Notes under the pieces: model-generated
The model's database searches: none
Seen by the model: only the letters and a program-made list of their open reading frames with translations
Told to the model about the DNA's origin: nothing
Origin: Moritella viscosa
GTDB lineage: Bacteria > Pseudomonadota > Gammaproteobacteria > Enterobacterales > Moritellaceae
NCBI GenBank assembly: GCA_000953735.1
Contig: LN554852.1
Span: forward strand, 1,995,846 to 2,059,845
DNA: 64,000 bases
Reading direction: 5' to 3'
Program-made: the position numbers and the translations under genes
Part shown: positions 42,475-51,427 of the stretch, piece after piece
How positions within the stretch are numbered: the first letter of the stretch is position 1
How the letters are laid out: the number at the start of each line of letters is the position of its first letter

Positions 42475-45042
42475 ATGTCGGCGTCGCATAAAACAAAAAA
42501 AACCTCGAATAACGTCAAACTTTGGATTATAAGCCTGTTTATTCTTGTCCTATTAAGTGTCGCGATCATGTTTACATACCGCGAACGCATTATCATGAAG
42601 ATTAGCAATCATTTCTCAATTCCTTACGGTGTTAAAGTTGCACAGTTACATGGATTAACGATTAAATTTGATATGCAACAGCCTTTTTTTATCGATAAAA
42701 TTATGCTTGAGCAAATTAAGCTAAATGTTGATTATTTGCAATTTGAGCAAGCAACGCAGGACCCAAATACCGATCAAGTTGGGATTAAAGTTGTTACTGT
42801 CGCACCCATATTACCCGCATTACCGGATTGGATACCCGATCTTCATATTGAAAACGTAACCGTGCAGGGCACTCATCTACCTCCTTTACCTGACATATCA
42901 AAAGCACAACGTTTATCTTTATCGGATCTTAATTGGGAACAGCTTGACCTTAACGTGGTTGTTTTCAAAGGAGTGGATTTCAGATATGCCGATAGTAATG
43001 CAGATGGTAATACTGAATTTGGTTTTTCAGTGTGGCAGCAAGATCAGCGCGTGCTACAAGCTAAGTTGAACTATGTATTAAAAGAGACCAACAATACAGA
43101 TAGTCGCAACTTACTTAAGGTACAACTAAACACGGACTTAAGTAAACTTAGTGCAAGAGTTAACCATGCTTTGCCTGCGTTTAATAGCGAAATTTATGGT
43201 ATTGCAAGGCTTGATGTCGAAGTCGACTTACAGCAGATGGAACGTATTGCCTTAAGGCTTTCATTAACTGATGGGGCCGTGAGTTATGACAAGAAAAAGC
43301 TTGTCGAAAATGCTGATTTTTCTGTCGATACGGAGTTAGTACTGGATGATAAAGCGTGGTTACCTGAACGCGTCAAGTTGAACATAACGGATATTGCACC
43401 TATTATGCTAACGGCAAAAACATGCGCATCGTTTACTACATTATTGAGTGTGGATAAAAGTGTTTGTCAGCCATTTAGTAACAATGCATCACCAACACTC
43501 GCACCTATCGTTATCACGCCAGAATTACCTCTATCTTTACAGGTAGGGATACAAGAACACGATATTACTCGCTGGATAGTAGAGGCCAAGCAAGCTGCGA
43601 TTAAGGTTATGATGTCTAATAATAGCTTGGCTGTAAAAGCGGATACGCTATTGTTGACACCAGAATCCTGGCAGAGTAGTTGGTCGTTAGCTATTATAAC
43701 AAATAGCAGTTATTTCAGTGATTTGAATGTGCCGTTCCAAGTGACATCCAAAGGTCACGTAGAAGTTAAGCCCACGGATACATCTATAAGCACCAAGCTC
43801 ATCGTTAATAGTGCAACATTAACCGCACATAAATTTAAATATTCAGATATGTCGAGTGAGAATATCAAGGTTTCTTTACTTGACGCTATGACGGTGAATA
43901 TTGAAAAAAATAGCGTATTACCGTTTGACTTTTCTTTATCAACTGTGTCATTCAATAACCAGTATCAGCACGAATATAAGATAGATAGATTTACGGCGCA
44001 GCATCGGGGGCATTTTAATTCCCAAGCTTTGAGCGTGAACTCAAATTGGCAGTTAGATGATGTGGTAATGAAAAGTACAAATACCGCTACGCTATTAAAT
44101 TTAACGCCGTACAAAATTGCAGGGTATTGGCTATACCCTCAGCAAGCAATGCCTTCTTTAGTCACTGATAAATATCCTTTACCTGTAGGCTTGTACCTAC
44201 CTGGGTTGGTGGAAAACAGGCTTGATTATCAGCTGATGTTAGAGGAACAACAAAGTTATTTAACCGCAAGTATGTCGGGTAAGATAACAGCCAATAGCAG
44301 TACTTTTAATGATATAACTGCCACGGATATTAATGCGAATTGGCGTTGTAAGATTGAGGCCGACAAACCTGATTTAGTGGCATCTTTAAATACCGATTGC
44401 CTTATTAACAGCAATGTTACATCTGTTGATATGGGGCTTGTTGCTACCAATGTTAATTTTACTGGCTTGGTGAGATTTGCTAATGAACAGTTGCAAGTGG
44501 TGATTGATAACGCCTCAGCAAATGTGTTTTCTGGTACAGTGTCATTGTCACCATTGTTAATTACCGATTTTGATCATATTGTAGGTCAAGTGCGTGTTCG
44601 TAATCTATCTTTAACTGAGGTAATTGAATTATATCAAGTTCCTGGTGTTAAAGTGACAGGGTTATTAAAAGCGGATTTACCTTTTGTAGCTAAAGGTCGC
44701 GCAGTATCAATAATAGATGGCACGATAGAGCAGCAAGGTATCGGTGGGGTGATTCAAATAAAGGATAACGCCACAATAGATCAGTTAAAGTTAACACAAC
44801 CGCAATTGCTTTATGCTTTAGAGCTGTTAGAAAACTTGCATTATGATAGTTTACACAGTGATGTGAATTTTAAGCCGAGCGGAGAGACTAAATTAACGAT
44901 TAATATCAAAGGGCGGAACCCTGGCGTTGAACGCCCAATTGAATTTAATTATTCCCACGAAGAAAATATATTGCAGCTATTTCGTAGTTTAAGAATTAAT
45001 GATGCGATGTATGATGCGCTTGATAAAATGAATAACCCATAA
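42475..45042 (+). CDS. ydbH: YdbH family AsmA-like envelope protein
   Basis: An 855-residue protein: N-terminal signal anchor (KLWIISLFILVLLSVAIMF), a long beta-rich body, and a C-terminal region with KPSGETKLTINIKGRNPGVERPIEFNYSHEENILQLFRSLRI that closely resembles YdbH. AsmA-like proteins TamB, YhdP and YdbH form inner-to-outer membrane bridges that carry phospholipids. ATG 42475 follows AAAGG; an upstream in-frame GTG at 42445 is less likely. The next two genes encode YnbE and YdbL, its partners, confirming the assignment by synteny. Confidence 0.88.
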   Translation: MSASHKTKKTSNNVKLWIISLFILVLLSVAIMFTYRERIIMKISNHFSIPYGVKVAQLHGLTIKFDMQQPFFIDKIMLEQIKLNVDYLQFEQATQDPNTDQVGIKVVTVAPILPALPDWIPDLHIENVTVQGTHLPPLPDISKAQRLSLSDLNWEQLDLNVVVFKGVDFRYADSNADGNTEFGFSVWQQDQRVLQAKLNYVLKETNNTDSRNLLKVQLNTDLSKLSARVNHALPAFNSEIYGIARLDVEVDLQQMERIALRLSLTDGAVSYDKKKLVENADFSVDTELVLDDKAWLPERVKLNITDIAPIMLTAKTCASFTTLLSVDKSVCQPFSNNASPTLAPIVITPELPLSLQVGIQEHDITRWIVEAKQAAIKVMMSNNSLAVKADTLLLTPESWQSSWSLAIITNSSYFSDLNVPFQVTSKGHVEVKPTDTSISTKLIVNSATLTAHKFKYSDMSSENIKVSLLDAMTVNIEKNSVLPFDFSLSTVSFNNQYQHEYKIDRFTAQHRGHFNSQALSVNSNWQLDDVVMKSTNTATLLNLTPYKIAGYWLYPQQAMPSLVTDKYPLPVGLYLPGLVENRLDYQLMLEEQQSYLTASMSGKITANSSTFNDITATDINANWRCKIEADKPDLVASLNTDCLINSNVTSVDMGLVATNVNFTGLVRFANEQLQVVIDNASANVFSGTVSLSPLLITDFDHIVGQVRVRNLSLTEVIELYQVPGVKVTGLLKADLPFVAKGRAVSIIDGTIEQQGIGGVIQIKDNATIDQLKLTQPQLLYALELLENLHYDSLHSDVNFKPSGETKLTINIKGRNPGVERPIEFNYSHEENILQLFRSLRINDAMYDALDKMNNP

Positions 45043-45051
45043 GGATATAAT

Positions 45052-45234
45052 ATGAAAGCACTGTTATTTAGTGCAAGTTTACTTGTACTTATTGCTGGTT
45101 GTACGCCAACAGTACAACTTGCCGTTCCCGATAAACCAATTGTGATTAATTTAAATGTAAAAATTGATCACGAGATTAAAGTGAAAGTAGATAAAGAGCT
45201 AGATGATGTGTTTAGCGATGATGAGTTATTCTAG
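45052..45234 (+). CDS. ynbE: YnbE family lipoprotein
   Basis: A 60-residue lipoprotein: signal LLVLIAGC with Cys17 lipidated, then a single beta-prone stretch VPDKPIVINLNVKIDHEIKVKVDKELDD typical of YnbE. It is thought to cap the outer-membrane end of the YdbH bridge by strand addition. It lies nine bases after ydbH with AAGGA as ribosome site, in the conserved ydbH-ynbE-ydbL order. Confidence 0.9.
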   Translation: MKALLFSASLLVLIAGCTPTVQLAVPDKPIVINLNVKIDHEIKVKVDKELDDVFSDDELF

Positions 45235-45250
45235 TCAAACGGAGATTACA

Positions 45251-45571
45251 ATGAGAAGAATTTTTTCAACCTTGATTATTTTAGTCGCTATGTCATTTTC
45301 GGTACAGGCGATTGATTTACAAGACGCAAAGAAATCAGGATTAGTTGGTGAGCAAACTAATGGTTACCTTGGCGCTGTGAAACCAAGCAGTGAAGTGAAT
45401 GCATTAGTTAAAACCGTAAATGATAAGCGAAAAGCTAAATATCAAGAGTTAGCAACCAAGCATAACGTGTCGGTTAAGGCTATTTCTGTACGAGCAGCGA
45501 AAAAAGCAATGTCGTTGACAGAAAAAGGCCAGTTTATTGAATCTTCTCCAGGTCAATGGAAGAAGAAGTAA
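45251..45571 (+). CDS. ydbL: YdbL family periplasmic protein (DUF1318)
   Basis: A 106-residue protein with a cleavable signal (STLIILVAMSFSVQA) and the DUF1318 body: LQDAKKSGLVGEQTNGYLGAVKPSSEVNALVKTVNDKRKAKYQELA, ending ESSPGQWKKK. YdbL is a soluble modulator of the YdbH-YnbE bridge. ATG 45251 is preceded by CGGAGATTACA; an in-frame upstream start would overlap ynbE. Last gene of the operon, followed by a terminator. Confidence 0.92.
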   Translation: MRRIFSTLIILVAMSFSVQAIDLQDAKKSGLVGEQTNGYLGAVKPSSEVNALVKTVNDKRKAKYQELATKHNVSVKAISVRAAKKAMSLTEKGQFIESSPGQWKKK

Positions 45572-45623
45572 TACACGTTTAAAATATACTAAGCTGGTAT
45601 AAAGCATAATTCGGTTAAAGTGA

Positions 45624-45672
45624 TAAGCCTCATTGTGAAATGTTTTGATAACATGGCAGTGGGGCTTTTTCT
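45624..45672 (+). terminator. Terminator after ydbL
   Basis: AAGCCTCATTGT pairs imperfectly with ACATGGCAGTGGGGCTT, followed by a T-run. Much of the sequence recurs in the terminator at 47444. Confidence 0.72.
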
Positions 45673-45773
45673 TTATAAAACATATTCTTGTAGCTAACTG
45701 TATTGCTATCAATATTGTATAACCTGAAAACCTAAGTTGGACTTACGTAGTTTATTAGGCATATTTTTCTAAA

Positions 45774-45834
45774 GTAACAACATTTGTTACTATGTTTTAA
45801 CATATATGGTTAGTGTAACGTGTAATTTGTTACA
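45774..45834. promoter_or_regulatory. Two GTAAC...GTTAC inverted repeats upstream of the LPMO gene
   Basis: GTAACAA-CAT-TTGTTAC at 45774-45790 is a perfect palindrome; TGTAAC-N9-GTTACA at 45814-45834 is a second, with centres about 42 bases (four helical turns) apart. They lie about 95-155 bases before the LPMO start and look like paired operators for an unknown repressor. Confidence 0.45.
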
Positions 45835-45928
45835 TCGCCTTAACACTTATCGGTGGCTGACTTTCCTCGTTAATGTGTTATGGAATTACTTAAATACTAG
45901 TATGTTACAAACAAAAGGACACAAACTT

Positions 45929-47431
45929 ATGTTACGGAAAGCTGCGTTAACTGTTGCGACTTTATCGATATATTCTGCACTGTTCAGTGCTCAAGCACTT
46001 GCTCATGGCTGGTCAGAATATCCAGTAGCGAGACAGAAAATATGTTCAGACCAAGGTGGTATTTGGAGTGGCACGCCACCTAATGCGGCTTGTGCGCAAG
46101 CAAAAGACATATCAGGGCCTTACCCATTTGTTCAGAAAAATGAATATTCAATTAATATTAATGACTTTAACAATATTCAAGCAGTTAAAAATGCTATTCC
46201 TGATGGAACCTTGTGTTATGCAAATGACCCTCAGAAAAAAGGAATGGGAGCCGCACATTCGGGATGGAATCGAACAAAAGTGCAGGCGGGAACATTCCAG
46301 TATGTGTTTAAGGCTACCGCTCAACATAACCCTTCTTTTTGGCAATTTTATTTAACCAAACCGAATGCTGATCTATCTAAACCTCTTGCATGGGATGATC
46401 TCGAACTTATTCAAGAAGAAGGCAATATATCTGCAGTTGGTGGTAAGTATCACACTAATGTCACTATTCCAACTGACCGCGTCGGTGATGCAGTGTTGTT
46501 CGTACGTTGGCAGCGTATTGATGCCGCAGGCGAGGGCTTTTATAATTGTAGTGACATTACGATTGTGAATAATGATGTAACGCCGCCGCCAGTTGATCCG
46601 GACCCGGAGCCTACTTCACCATATCTTGTGCAGGGTAGTACCTTTATTCCACAAAATATTAGCTTAGACTCTGCATCTGTTGGCGATACGGTTAGCTATA
46701 AAGTCTTGAATAAAAATAGTGTTGAACATGCTTCATTCTCCCTCGTAATCACAGACGAAAACAAGAATGATTGGGATCGTTTATTGGCTTCAAACGTGAA
46801 TGGTTGGTATGAATCGACTAACGATGGCAACGTGTTTATTGGCCGTTGGCACGATGAAATGAATCATTATATGTATTTCAAAAATGATTTACATAGCAAC
46901 TATTTTAATTCGAAAGATTCTCGAGCATCTGGTGAGTTTTCGATAACGACAGAAGATATTGGTATTGATGCGGTCATATTACCTAAGGTGTTAAAAAATC
47001 TTGATGGAGCGAGTGTTGAACACGGTGATTATGTTGTGTTGACACACGCTAAAAGTGAAGGTGATACGACTAACGTAGAGTGGTTACAAACCAGTGGTCT
47101 ACCCGTTCATATGAATATCGGTTCGAATAATGAACTTATTATTAAAACCGCTGATTTACCTAATAGACGTGAGGAGTTTACGTTTAAATTACTGCTCAGT
47201 AACAGTAGTGTGACGGATGCAGATGTATATTCTTTTGTGATGGAGCCATCTAAAATAACAGAACCGACAGAACCGACAGAACCAACGGAACCAGATAGTA
47301 ATACGTGGAGTGCAAGCCAAACCTATACTGCTAAAGAGGTTGTTATCTACGACGGTAAGTCATGGACGGCTCAATGGTGGACTTCTAATGAGGAACCTGG
47401 CACGACTGGCCAATGGGGTGTTTGGCGTTAA
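45929..47431 (+). CDS. Chitin-binding lytic polysaccharide monooxygenase (AA10)
   Basis: A 500-residue secreted copper enzyme. The signal peptide (LRKAALTVATLSIYSALFSAQALA) is cleaved before HGWSEYPVARQ, leaving the N-terminal histidine that forms the copper brace; the second histidine is in GAAHSGWNR. The AA10 domain runs to about residue 215, followed by a proline-rich linker, a beta-sandwich module, a second linker of repeated EPT units and a C-terminal CBM5/12 chitin-binding domain (WSASQTYTAKEVVIYDGKSWTAQWWTSNEEPG). It cleaves or loosens crystalline chitin. ATG 45929 has AAAGGA upstream; ORF starts further up would spoil the signal peptide. Confidence 0.92.
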   Translation: MLRKAALTVATLSIYSALFSAQALAHGWSEYPVARQKICSDQGGIWSGTPPNAACAQAKDISGPYPFVQKNEYSININDFNNIQAVKNAIPDGTLCYANDPQKKGMGAAHSGWNRTKVQAGTFQYVFKATAQHNPSFWQFYLTKPNADLSKPLAWDDLELIQEEGNISAVGGKYHTNVTIPTDRVGDAVLFVRWQRIDAAGEGFYNCSDITIVNNDVTPPPVDPDPEPTSPYLVQGSTFIPQNISLDSASVGDTVSYKVLNKNSVEHASFSLVITDENKNDWDRLLASNVNGWYESTNDGNVFIGRWHDEMNHYMYFKNDLHSNYFNSKDSRASGEFSITTEDIGIDAVILPKVLKNLDGASVEHGDYVVLTHAKSEGDTTNVEWLQTSGLPVHMNIGSNNELIIKTADLPNRREEFTFKLLLSNSSVTDADVYSFVMEPSKITEPTEPTEPTEPDSNTWSASQTYTAKEVVIYDGKSWTAQWWTSNEEPGTTGQWGVWR

Positions 47432-47443
47432 GCTAAATATACT

Positions 47444-47490
47444 AAGCCTCATTGTGATGTTTTGATGACATAACGGTGAGGCTTTTTGTT
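47444..47490 (+). terminator. Terminator after the LPMO gene
   Basis: AAGCCTCATTGTGATGT pairs with ACATAACGGTGAGGCTT, then a T-run. The 47491-47745 remainder is AT-rich, with a short palindrome ATGTAT-N3-ATACAT at 47611-47625 that may be an operator for the next gene. Confidence 0.85.
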
Positions 47491-47745
47491 TATATTTCCT
47501 ATCCTCAATCCTTTATCATGCTCATACCCTATGAACTTAATCTACTCAATTATATATAGTGATTTGAGAATTATGAAAATTTAATAGGTGATTTTTATTG
47601 TGCATATAGAATGTATTTTATACATACATATGAAAAAGCATATACATTGTAATGCTCGTGTCACATGAATAATATTAATTTATATATGGCTAGGCGAATA
47701 TCTTTAATAATGCTCTTTTAATAGTAATAAATTAGGATTATTTTA

Positions 47746-49632
47746 GTGATACACAGAATATATTTATTGTTCATTCTTATTGGCTTCCCTAGCATCGTAT
47801 ATTCGAGTACGGATATTTATTTTGAACGTTTCAAACCCAAAGCATGTACGCATGAACAAAAAAATGGTGATTTAGTATTTAACATAGATAACAATCGAAT
47901 TGATCTTTCTGATGCTGCGTTAACGTGCACGAAAGAAGTCGTAAATAATAAATGGTTTTACCACATTGAATATGATGGCTATGATTTTAATTATGATGAT
48001 ATCAATGACAAACTAGATCTTACGGTCAAAGTCCAAGCATTCATGGATTCCACAGTAGCCTACACTAAGACTGATAATGATTCTTTTGTAAAACTAGGTA
48101 AACGCTCAATAGTTAATGATATTAATAATAATTGGAGTGTGGGTAATCATGTTATTAAAAATCAAGAGTCTCTACAATTTTCTATTATAGACGCTAAATT
48201 ATCTTTAAATGATTATTATGTAAATGATAATAGATTCATAAAGGCTAAGTTGGTTGAACCTGATGCCGGTTATGAGCATAAATATATAATTGGAACAGGA
48301 AGTAATTTAGTCAGTGGTGAGTTTAGAAAACCACGAAAAACGATTAAACTTGATTCTAAATTAGCAACAATCACTGGTGCGGGAAGCTCATCAATTAAAA
48401 AAGATTTTGCAATTCATAATATAAATTTTAAATTAACAATTATGTCTCGAAATGAAGAGATTATAGATTCTAATTTATCTGATTATTCTTCATATCCATC
48501 TGGCTCTACATTCAGTAAAGCATATCCTGAGCAAGATCGTGAATCGACGCATTATCCATCATTTTCTTGGGATCATATACCACGCTGGTTGGCGGTAAGA
48601 AAAGCAACGTCATTTACTAATGAAGAGGTTTTGTCTATTAGTAATTACGATATAGTCATGCTTGAAAAAAGTAATCACCAAGGATTAAAGACTGTTGATG
48701 CTGGCATATTAGATGCGGCGACGCGATTGAAGCAGATAAATGAAAATTTAACAACACTATTTTATTTTAATGCGAGGGTTCATTATACCGGTTATAGCTT
48801 TGATCAGGAATTCGAAGATAATAAATGGGATTGGAGTAAAAAAGTAACTGATAATAATAACGTAGAATCAATTTTCATGTTTAAAGATCGTTATTATTAT
48901 CATGAATTTACATCTCCAGGGATGAGAGCATGGTGGGCAAAAAGTGTACTAGATACAGTCAGTCATCCCCAAATTGATGGCTTATTTATTGATGCAATAG
49001 CGAAAACACCAAAAGAAGATTTGAACAACCCTCTATTTGTTAATGGCAAGCCTAATACGGATTTCGCATTATTGGTTGATGATGTCGCAAAAAACTTACC
49101 TGGCGATAAGTTATTTATCGGTAATACATTAAGAGCTGAAACAAATAACGGCAGCCGTAGCCACTTGAAATACCAGGATGGTTCATACTTGGAAAGGTGG
49201 ACGATTCCAATGAAAGGTACATCACCAAAAATGAGCAGTGCAGATGCCATCTCACTCAGTATTCAATTAATGAGAGAAGCATCATCAAAAGGAAAAGTCA
49301 TTATGCTTCAGAGTTCGCCTGTCACCGACGATCCAATTCCTAATAGTTTAGTTGAGAAAAAAGCGTATTTAGCAAAACACGTTGATTTCCCATTAGCTGT
49401 ATTTTTGATTGCTGCAGGCGAAAATTCATTCTTTAGTTATCAGTTGGGGGTTAGTGCGGATGAAAAAGTCCAAGATATTTGGAATAGTGATTATATTCCC
49501 CAACTTAATCGGCCTCTTGGTCAGCCTTTAACAGAACCTAAGCAGACAGGTTTTATTTATGAAAGGAAGTTTGAATTTGTTGATGTCTGGGTTGATGTTG
49601 AAAAAAAGATAGCGCGTTTAACTTGGAAGTAA
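47746..49632 (+). CDS. Secreted putative glycoside hydrolase (GHL15-like)
   Basis: A 628-residue protein with a signal peptide (YLLFILIGFPSIVYS) and GTG start (GGATTATTTTA upstream). The N-terminal third is beta-rich and unrecognised. From about residue 270 a TIM-barrel-like region appears: YPSFSWDHIPRWLAVRKAT, YDIVMLEKSN, LFYFNARVHYTGY, WAKSVLDTVSHPQIDGLFIDAIAKTP, LFIGNTLRAE, YLERWTIPMKG. The GLFIDAI and YLERW acidic residues fit a retaining-type glycosidase, resembling the hypothetical family Pfam calls GHL15. Its neighbour is a chitin LPMO, so a polysaccharide substrate is likely, but no assay-based family name can be given. Confidence 0.65.
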   Translation: MIHRIYLLFILIGFPSIVYSSTDIYFERFKPKACTHEQKNGDLVFNIDNNRIDLSDAALTCTKEVVNNKWFYHIEYDGYDFNYDDINDKLDLTVKVQAFMDSTVAYTKTDNDSFVKLGKRSIVNDINNNWSVGNHVIKNQESLQFSIIDAKLSLNDYYVNDNRFIKAKLVEPDAGYEHKYIIGTGSNLVSGEFRKPRKTIKLDSKLATITGAGSSSIKKDFAIHNINFKLTIMSRNEEIIDSNLSDYSSYPSGSTFSKAYPEQDRESTHYPSFSWDHIPRWLAVRKATSFTNEEVLSISNYDIVMLEKSNHQGLKTVDAGILDAATRLKQINENLTTLFYFNARVHYTGYSFDQEFEDNKWDWSKKVTDNNNVESIFMFKDRYYYHEFTSPGMRAWWAKSVLDTVSHPQIDGLFIDAIAKTPKEDLNNPLFVNGKPNTDFALLVDDVAKNLPGDKLFIGNTLRAETNNGSRSHLKYQDGSYLERWTIPMKGTSPKMSSADAISLSIQLMREASSKGKVIMLQSSPVTDDPIPNSLVEKKAYLAKHVDFPLAVFLIAAGENSFFSYQLGVSADEKVQDIWNSDYIPQLNRPLGQPLTEPKQTGFIYERKFEFVDVWVDVEKKIARLTWK

Positions 49633-49860
49633 TGAGTTTTATATTTTCAACGATACTTACTTTAATCTCGGTTCAGAATGTTATTACGAGCATCGTAGGA
49701 AGCTTTGTTCTCTGCGGTGAGTGAAGTCGTGGCATGGATTATTCAGGGTTACGACTTACATTATAAATTTTAATTGCAAAACAGCCCAACAATGATGAAC
49801 AAATTACATCTTAGTTGGGCTGTTGTATATTCGGCTATCGAGTACTACTTATGTACGAGG

Positions 49861-51102
49861 TTAGCCAACCGCTGGGATCATGTTTGCCATTTGCAAAAAC
49901 TGCGATGCAATGATCAAACAGCCCATTAAACTTGCAAGCATGAGCGTTACGTTGCCACCGATAACTCTATAACCACTTGCATCTGCTTTACGTTGTTTAG
50001 AAACCATAGCAACCGGTAAGAAGATCGCAAGTATAACCAATGCGATAGCTGCGTAACCGAGTGCTGTAATGAAGCCTTGTGGATAAAACAGTGCGAAGGC
50101 CAATGGTGGAACAAATGTCACCAGTGCTGTTTTTACACGGTGTGATTTACCGCCCGCGTTAGTACTATCGTCGCTGTCATTGTTACTATTAATTCTAATG
50201 TTAGTGCGTTTCATCATGCCTGATAACAAATCAAACAAGCCTAAACTGACACCTAAGAATGAAGTTGCTAAAGCAAGATCTGCAAACACAGAGACAGACT
50301 GACTGACTTGCGGCTGTTGTAACACAGAGCTGAGTGATGAAATGAAGCTGGTTAACGAGTTGTTTGCCATTAAAGTCGTTTGGCTTAATACACCTTGCGT
50401 TGCGACTTGCCATAGCAGGTAGATAACAAGTGGCGCAGATGCACCGCAGATCATCACTTTCTTTAGTGTTTTAATATCAATACCCACATAACGTACGATC
50501 GACGGAATACTGCCGTGGAAACCAAACGAAGTGAAAATCACGGGTAAAGCCGATAACAATAACCCCTGCTGTACAGGCATTTCTAATAGGTTAATCGACT
50601 GCACGTGAGGGAATAACAGACTGAGGGTGAGTGCCAAGACGATAATTTTTACGCTAAACAATACACGATTCACGATATCAACCGAGTGCGTGCCAATCGA
50701 CACCACTGTCGCGACAATGAATGTTAGTAGCACCGCACCAAATTGTGGGGTTAACTCTAAACTCAATAAATCATTTATTTTGTTGGTTAACTGCGAACCG
50801 CCCCCGGCAATATACGCGGCACAAAGGGCATAGAATAAGAAGAAAGAAGCAAATGTTGCGAGATATTGACCGGGTTTACCCAGTAAATTTTTTGCAAGCG
50901 AGTTAAGGGTCGCATCTTGTTCGGCATGCTGATGTATTTCTAACATCAACAACGCTGTATACGTCATTAATCCCCAGTTCACGATAATCAAAAATGCTGC
51001 TGTATAGAAACCTAAACCAGCTGATGCAAGGGGTAAAGCTAACATACCGCCACCAAGTGCGGTACCAGCAACAATAAGGGTACTTCCTACTATCTTACTC
51101 AC
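49861..51102 (-). CDS. tyrP: Aromatic amino acid permease, TyrP type
   Basis: A 413-residue HAAAP-family proton symporter with 11 helices. Alignment to E. coli TyrP by eye is strong: SKIVGSTLIVAGTALGGGMLALPLASAGLGFYTA, LLMLEIHQHAEQDATLNSLAKNLLGKPGQYL, ALPVIFTSFGFHGSIPSIVRYVGID, VIYLLWQVATQGVL. Tyrosine is the expected substrate, though Mtr/TnaB relatives take tryptophan. The start is GTG at 51102. Two TyrR-like boxes lie upstream, the regulation known for tyrP. It is divergent from an ABC exporter gene. Confidence 0.88.
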   Translation of the reverse strand: MSKIVGSTLIVAGTALGGGMLALPLASAGLGFYTAAFLIIVNWGLMTYTALLMLEIHQHAEQDATLNSLAKNLLGKPGQYLATFASFFLFYALCAAYIAGGGSQLTNKINDLLSLELTPQFGAVLLTFIVATVVSIGTHSVDIVNRVLFSVKIIVLALTLSLLFPHVQSINLLEMPVQQGLLLSALPVIFTSFGFHGSIPSIVRYVGIDIKTLKKVMICGASAPLVIYLLWQVATQGVLSQTTLMANNSLTSFISSLSSVLQQPQVSQSVSVFADLALATSFLGVSLGLFDLLSGMMKRTNIRINSNNDSDDSTNAGGKSHRVKTALVTFVPPLAFALFYPQGFITALGYAAIALVILAIFLPVAMVSKQRKADASGYRVIGGNVTLMLASLMGCLIIASQFLQMANMIPAVG

Positions 51103-51161
51103 AGTTATAAAACCTTATTCACAGTCATAAAACATTCCATTACGGATTGCAATTAAAAAGT

Positions 51162-51179
51162 CGTAAACATTTGTTTACG
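51162..51179 (-). promoter_or_regulatory. TyrR-like box 1 upstream of tyrP-like gene
   Basis: CGTAAA-N6-TTTACG is a perfect dyad differing from TGTAAA-N6-TTTACA only at the two outer positions. It lies 60 bases upstream of the permease start codon. Confidence 0.65.
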
Positions 51180-51279
51180 ATAAGTGCCTTAAATATCCAT
51201 AAACCATTAAGGTATAGCGAGTTTACTTATTTTATATCGGTTAATGCAATGTAATTAGCGTAAAAAGTGTAAATTATAT

Positions 51280-51297
51280 CGTAAAGTAATTTTTACA
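51280..51297 (-). promoter_or_regulatory. TyrR-like box 2 upstream of tyrP-like gene
   Basis: CGTAAA-N6-TTTACA matches the TyrR consensus at eleven of twelve defined positions. It is 118 bases from box 1, about 11 helical turns. A partly matching TGTAAA half-site sits at 51269. The box could also influence the divergent ABC gene. Confidence 0.6.
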
Positions 51298-51427
51298 CCT
51301 GTCAGTTCTGGTTTTTAATAGTGTTAATTTCTGCTGTCGATTGGTTGGTAGCCTTGTGCGGGCTACGAACTTTAGCAATTACGTAGTACCATAGGGGGTC
51401 TTTTATTTGCTCAGATAATAATTCTTT

